Source: Parelaphostrongylus tenuis (lineage: Eukaryota; Nematoda; Chromadorea; Rhabditida; Metastrongylidae). From it: 64,000 nt of DNA. Below, one piece after another: positions 60,052-64,000 of this stretch. Position numbers and translations under genes: made by a program. The first letter of the stretch is position 1; each line of letters begins with the position of its first letter. The notes below the pieces were generated by a model. That model saw only the letters and a list, made by a program, of their open reading frames with translations, searched no databases and was not told the origin of the DNA. Location of the stretch: positions 1 through 64,000 of the forward strand of contig JAHQIW010006941.1 in assembly GCA_019055375.1 (NCBI GenBank), given 5' to 3'.

Positions 60052-60117
60052 AAGACGGTTTTGAACCTGCACTTCACCCTTCCGGGGCGGCGGGCTAATC
60101 ATTGGACTAGCGGCATT
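60052..60117 (-). repeat. tRNA-like repeat unit in the right arm
   Basis: The minus strand reads GAATGCCGCTAGTCCAATGA, TTAGCCCGCCGCCCC and box B relic GCAGGTTCAAAACC. Counterpart of 51958. Confidence 0.5.
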
Positions 60118-60212
60118 CGTTCTGTCATCACTCTTGCTGCGACAGAATTGTAACGATCCATCAGCAATCAAGCGACAGAGATTTGTGTCGAAGAAAGAGT
60201 GATAGCACAACG

Positions 60213-60284
60213 AAGGCCGGTAATGCAATGGTTAGCACGAGCTAAGGAAAGCGATGAATTGCGGGTTCGAACCTGTCTGACGTC
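60213..60284 (+). repeat. tRNA-like repeat unit in the right arm
   Basis: GGCCGGTAATGCAATGGTTA followed by GCACGAGC (box A) and TGCGGGTTCGAACCTGTC (good box B), ending TGACGTCC. Counterpart of 51791 and the best box B of this family in the window. Confidence 0.55.
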
Positions 60285-61010
60285 CAAAGTTCTTCATATC
60301 ACGCAAGAATATTAGACATGTATTTGCAACATAATATCACCGCTAAAAGCGGTTTATATGAAAAGTCCTAGTTGAAACCACAATTGATTTATTAGCATGT
60401 TTTAATTCGTTTTCTTTCTTTTGTCGATAGATAAGGATTCTAGCAGTATACAAGCGAAGTGCAGGTATAGCTCGAAAAGGAGTCGCAGGCGCAGCTGGAG
60501 TAGAAGAAGTGAATGAAGCCGAAGCTGCCGTAGTTATTAATGATCGTTGAGGCGACGTTCACGCCAATCGCACAGTCACCGTTCGCGATCATGTGAGCTT
60601 TACTATGCATTGATGAAACTCTATAGTTCATTAGGGCAGTATACGGTGTAGATTGAAAAAGTTCACAAACGATTATTCTTTGCTACCATTTTCCACCAGT
60701 AAGAAAGTCGTGGATTCGCAGAGTTGTGAAAGCTTCTATCCATTCGTATTAGAGTATGGTGAGTGCCACTGTAGCACTTAAAAACGGAGATCGTTCATTT
60801 TGTTCGTTTGCTGCGTTAAGCGAAATCACATGGTTGTTTCCGAGCTCTCTGCCTTACCTTCTACCCCAAAGTTGTGCTCCGAAAATTTCACATGTAGTTG
60901 TAAAAGAAACAGTTTATTCCTCCTCAACATCAGATTTATAGAAGCTTCTCTTCACAGCCCGACTCAATTGGAGAAACCTAAGCAGATCATGTCGTATATA
61001 TTCGAAAGAT

Positions 61011-62045
61011 GCCACTCGAGAGATGCACAGATGTCCTAAGACGCTGATTGAACAGTGAAAGCACATAAGATTCGCCTACAAAATACCAGAGGATAACTAA
61101 CTTTTTTTTTTGAAGATGCAAACTGATCTGTCCTATAACGGCCACATTATAAAGTGGTGCAGAAAGCCAAGAAGAAAAATAATCCTGGTTAATTATCTCC
61201 CCCTCACTCCTCACATGCAGAAAAAACGAGCATGTGTAAAACGTGTTCCAAACAGCCTCCTGTGTGTAGACAGATAGAGCGCAGAGAGTAGAATCCTTAA
61301 AATTAGCTAACTTTGTGCTCTCGGTATACGTTTGAGAAAATGACGCGTCCACAAACAATAATTATAACAAAAGTGAGGTTTTAGTTCTGCTTCCATTTTT
61401 TCGAACGAGATAAGTAAAGCCATAGTGCAGCTTACCTAAATTTCTGTAAACTGTGAGGTGATAAATACATTGGAGAAGTGGATAGGCCACTCTGTGCTCA
61501 CACAGAAGAACAAGTAGACGACAAGCTTGAAGCTAGATCAAGTACACCGCAGCGGTCACAAAGGACACATACACCTAACAGTAAATTTTGAGAGGGAAGT
61601 CATCATTCTCTCACAGAACATGTAGCATCAGCATAAGATTTCAGAAGCGTTCTAAATAAACATTACTGATTCATATGTAAACAGCATGGCAGACTGTCTC
61701 TTAATCACGCCTAATATGTGACTGTATATTTGATTGTTTTTTATGTGAGAGGTGCATTGACGTTTGCGTGATCTCTGCACAATTTTTCTTTGCTTGAAAA
61801 TCCCACTGGAGGACTTATAAAAATTAGTGATGCCGAAGGTATTTCGTAAATTCTAGTAAAATCTAGTGTTTGTGATCTATTCGAATGAAGTAATAGAGCT
61901 GTTTACTTATGTCATTTGTGGTCAACATGAACTCTTCAGGTTCAAAGAAAGCAAAACGGCTGAAACGTCAGCTGTTTAAATGAGATGCATAATAAAGTTT
62001 CGAAGTTAATAGATAGTCTGTCTTGAGACTTGCATAGTTAAAGGA
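61011..62045 (+). mobile_element. Penelope-like element copy 4 (uninterrupted counterpart of copy 3)
   Basis: It starts abruptly at CCACTCGAGAGATGC, inside the RT region, directly after the inverted-repeat arm. It contains the empty target site for the composite insertion (GACTGTATATTTGATTG near 61722-61738). The end has a hammerhead-like relic: GCAAAACGGC then TGAAACGTCAGCTG near 61955-61978, in which GAAA and the stem III strand survive but the CUGANGA core is not recognisable. Confidence 0.75.
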
Positions 62046-62054
62046 TAAAACTCT

Positions 62055-62224
62055 CGGCGTTGATCAATCTCTGATGGATACGCCATGCATTTGCCTTCAG
62101 TTTTTGGCCTCGTTTGGACTCGCGGTGGCTTGCCGCTGTATCGAGTCAGTGCTGCTTATCCTTTCAGACAAGTCTGAGGGTGTGGCAGCGCAGAGCACCT
62201 CTGACAGCTGCGCCGCATGCGCTC
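62055..62224 (-). repeat. tRNA-derived SINE copy, internally deleted
   Basis: Head GCGCATGCGGCGCAGCTGTC near 62220 and tail ATTGATCAACGCCGAGAG near 62055 are present. About 90 bp between the head and the CAGACTTGTCTGAAAGG body is missing compared with 57131. Confidence 0.75.
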
Positions 62225-62689
62225 GTTGGGAAGTATAGTATAGCTTTATCATAGCCTTCATTGGAAAAAAATATGTAGATTCCAATCATGATCATTTGTT
62301 AGAATAAAAATTGTTTTCCGAGCCGAAACCTGCCAATTTGAAGAAGGGAATGATGACTTAGATCATAATTTTTGGAAACCCTTTGAATAGGGATTCTAGG
62401 AGTTTTATAAGTTACTGCACCGAGATGCGATCTTCTGCGCCTGCTATAGCGGTGTCGCCCACTGTGAGGTATTTCCTTGTCTGATGAACATGGCATGTTC
62501 ATAGGACATCTAAAAATCAGTGCTATAAAGATGTCCCCCACGTCATCATCTTCTGAGTGTACTATAAAAAAAGCGACCTCCCATCTTCCTTAAAGAGTAT
62601 TTCTTAGGATAATTGCCATCGAAACTTGAAGCTGTGGATGCAGGAAACGTGAAAATCTGAGTTCAGCATTGGCTAATCTTGCTATACCA

Positions 62690-62860
62690 TTCACATTCGT
62701 TGAACATATCATACCTTTCCTTTTGAGTGTTTTCTTTGAACCACGCTCAAATTTCTTTATGTCTGATGATCATTCTTTGAGTCATGCATGTGATACTCTA
62801 TGGGGCAACTTATGTAGCCCGATACACGTGTTCAGCTTTGACAACTTCGTTAGGCTGGCA
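62690..62860. repeat. Two-copy direct repeat (partner 63215-63370)
   Basis: TTTCTTTGAACCACGCTCAA followed by ATTTCTTTATGTCTGATGAT recurs as TTTCTCTTACCACGCTCAAA then TTTCGGTATGCCTAACAAA. Both continue to ATACACGTGTTCAG or GTACATGTGTTTCAG. Function unknown. Confidence 0.5.
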
Positions 62861-63379
62861 TACCCTTCGTCTTTAGCCAGTCCACTTGAGGAATCCAACC
62901 CAATGTATAATGTATAAAAAACCACATGCATGACTCAAAAAATGATTATCGGGCATAATCATATTCGATTATATTGAGGCACATTAGAAATGACTGCTTT
63001 CATAGCTGCACTCTATTATGAGCTCCGATAGTCTACCGACTGTACTAGCATCAATGTTAGCCTCGTGACAAGTCTGATACTAGTTAATGAATACTGGAAG
63101 GTTGGAAGGTTTGATAAGCTAGGAATGCAATATCGGACTGACGACCACAATTGTAATGCAACGCACTTATAGCCATCATTCTCCACTAACCTCATCGAAT
63201 GATGCACGTTATAGTCAGCATATACCGTTCGCTTCGAGTATTTTCTCTTACCACGCTCAAATTTCGGTATGCCTAACAAATATTTTCAAGCCATGCAAGT
63301 GGTCTGTGATCGGCAATTATACGGCCCAGTACATGTGTTTCAGAACGTGCTCTCAAAAAACACTTAAAACGAACGGTAT

Positions 63380-64000
63380 GATATTTCACGATTACCAGCG
63401 AAGAGCAATCAAGTGTACAACACAGCTCGTTTGGTGATTTTAACCACTCAACGACTCGCGTAATTATTACGTCCGCGATTCTTCCATGTAAGGGGATTCT
63501 CCCCCAAGAGGATCGGCTTGACGAAAGGCACTGTGCAACTGACGAGGTTGCAAAGCTGGAATACGTCTATTGCACTCTATCAGTGCCCGTGACAGACCAC
63601 ACGCATGGCTCAGAAAAAACTAACAGACAATAAACCCATAGTGCCTGAACTGCGGAAAAAGATTCTCGACGAATGACATCTATTTTTCAGTCATTAGAGT
63701 TCTCATAAAGTAGGAGTTAGGCCCGCTCATGGAAGACGTCTGCTCTTCCGTCTTGCTTGTGTTTATATAATCTACACGCTAATTTCCAACTTAAGATAGA
63801 ATTATGGCAAGATTTTTTCAATAACTGAAAGAGTTTGAAGCTTTAAAAATTCAAACGCAAGCTATTGCAGTTGTTAGTATTGAATTTTCTTAAAAACTCC
63901 ATCTCGTTCCTGTTATCAGATTTCATGCGTTTAATTGCTCGGTGATTGAAACACGAGCTAAGAGCGAAAGAGTGAAAAACCTCTAGATTCCAGAGAGTTA
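63380..64000. other. No recognised gene
   Basis: The rest of the window to the right edge shows short frames and no repeat partner that I noticed. Confidence 0.3.

Larger units (their letters stand above)
59213..61004 (-). repeat. Right arm of the large inverted repeat
   Basis: Partner of 51050-52925. Its outer edge is joined, with about six intervening bases, to internal PLE sequence at 61011, showing a rearrangement breakpoint exactly at the arm end. The conserved frame at 59273 is shifted after about 60 codons relative to the left arm. Confidence 0.85.

Overview
The window reads as nuclear DNA of a parasitic clade V (strongylid, hookworm-like) nematode. Three things point there. An 18-nt exact match to the nematode SL1 spliced leader sits at 47015-47032. 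There are RTE-type LINE fragments and Penelope-like elements (PLEs) of the kind abundant in strongylid genomes. The sequence is A+T rich, with short introns and GT..AG exon islands, and is mostly dispersed repeats. I see no bacterial-style operons, rRNA or CRISPR. Almost every long open frame is a repeat relic; only a few multi-exon islands look like host genes.

Layout. 1-5218 is copy A of a segmental duplication whose copy B is 23446-27996. Both copies contain an inverted tRNA-Gly-like unit, an old RTE LINE on the minus strand, and the 3' exons of one unrecognised minus-strand gene. That gene continues upstream to about 7275 only in copy A. A mariner relic lies at 7975-8440. PLE copy 1 (9851-11482), a CT/GT microsatellite (12310-12600), a tRNA-derived SINE (12651-12950) and a minus-strand PLE fragment (12965-13330) follow. 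16.7-17.9 kb holds two more SINEs. 19.0-21.9 kb has candidate exons on both strands. 22.8-23.5 kb is a minisatellite, one end of a foldback-type element and a cluster of tRNA-Gly-like units with encoded CCA. PLE copy 2, the best preserved, is at 28222-30426. Inverted RTE fragments lie at 33.2-34.8 kb.

The second half is rearranged repeats plus one striking object at 47.0-47.9 kb: an intronless, frameshifted JNK/MAP-kinase retrocopy carrying SL1 at its 5' end. From 51.05 to 61.0 kb a large inverted repeat (arms about 1.8-1.9 kb) flanks a PLE copy. That PLE is split by a 2.67-kb composite foldback insertion with a 5-bp target duplication and an LTR-retrotransposon piece inside. A second copy of the same PLE follows the right arm and provides the empty site.

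How parts relate. PLE copies 1 and 2 carry minimal hammerhead-ribozyme-like motifs in inverted terminal repeats. SINEs and tRNA-like units supply possible pol III promoters, and LINE/PLE machinery could have made the SINE and kinase retrocopies. Host-gene exon boundaries are by eye; splice-phase agreement is the main support. All calls come from reading the sequence, with no database search.
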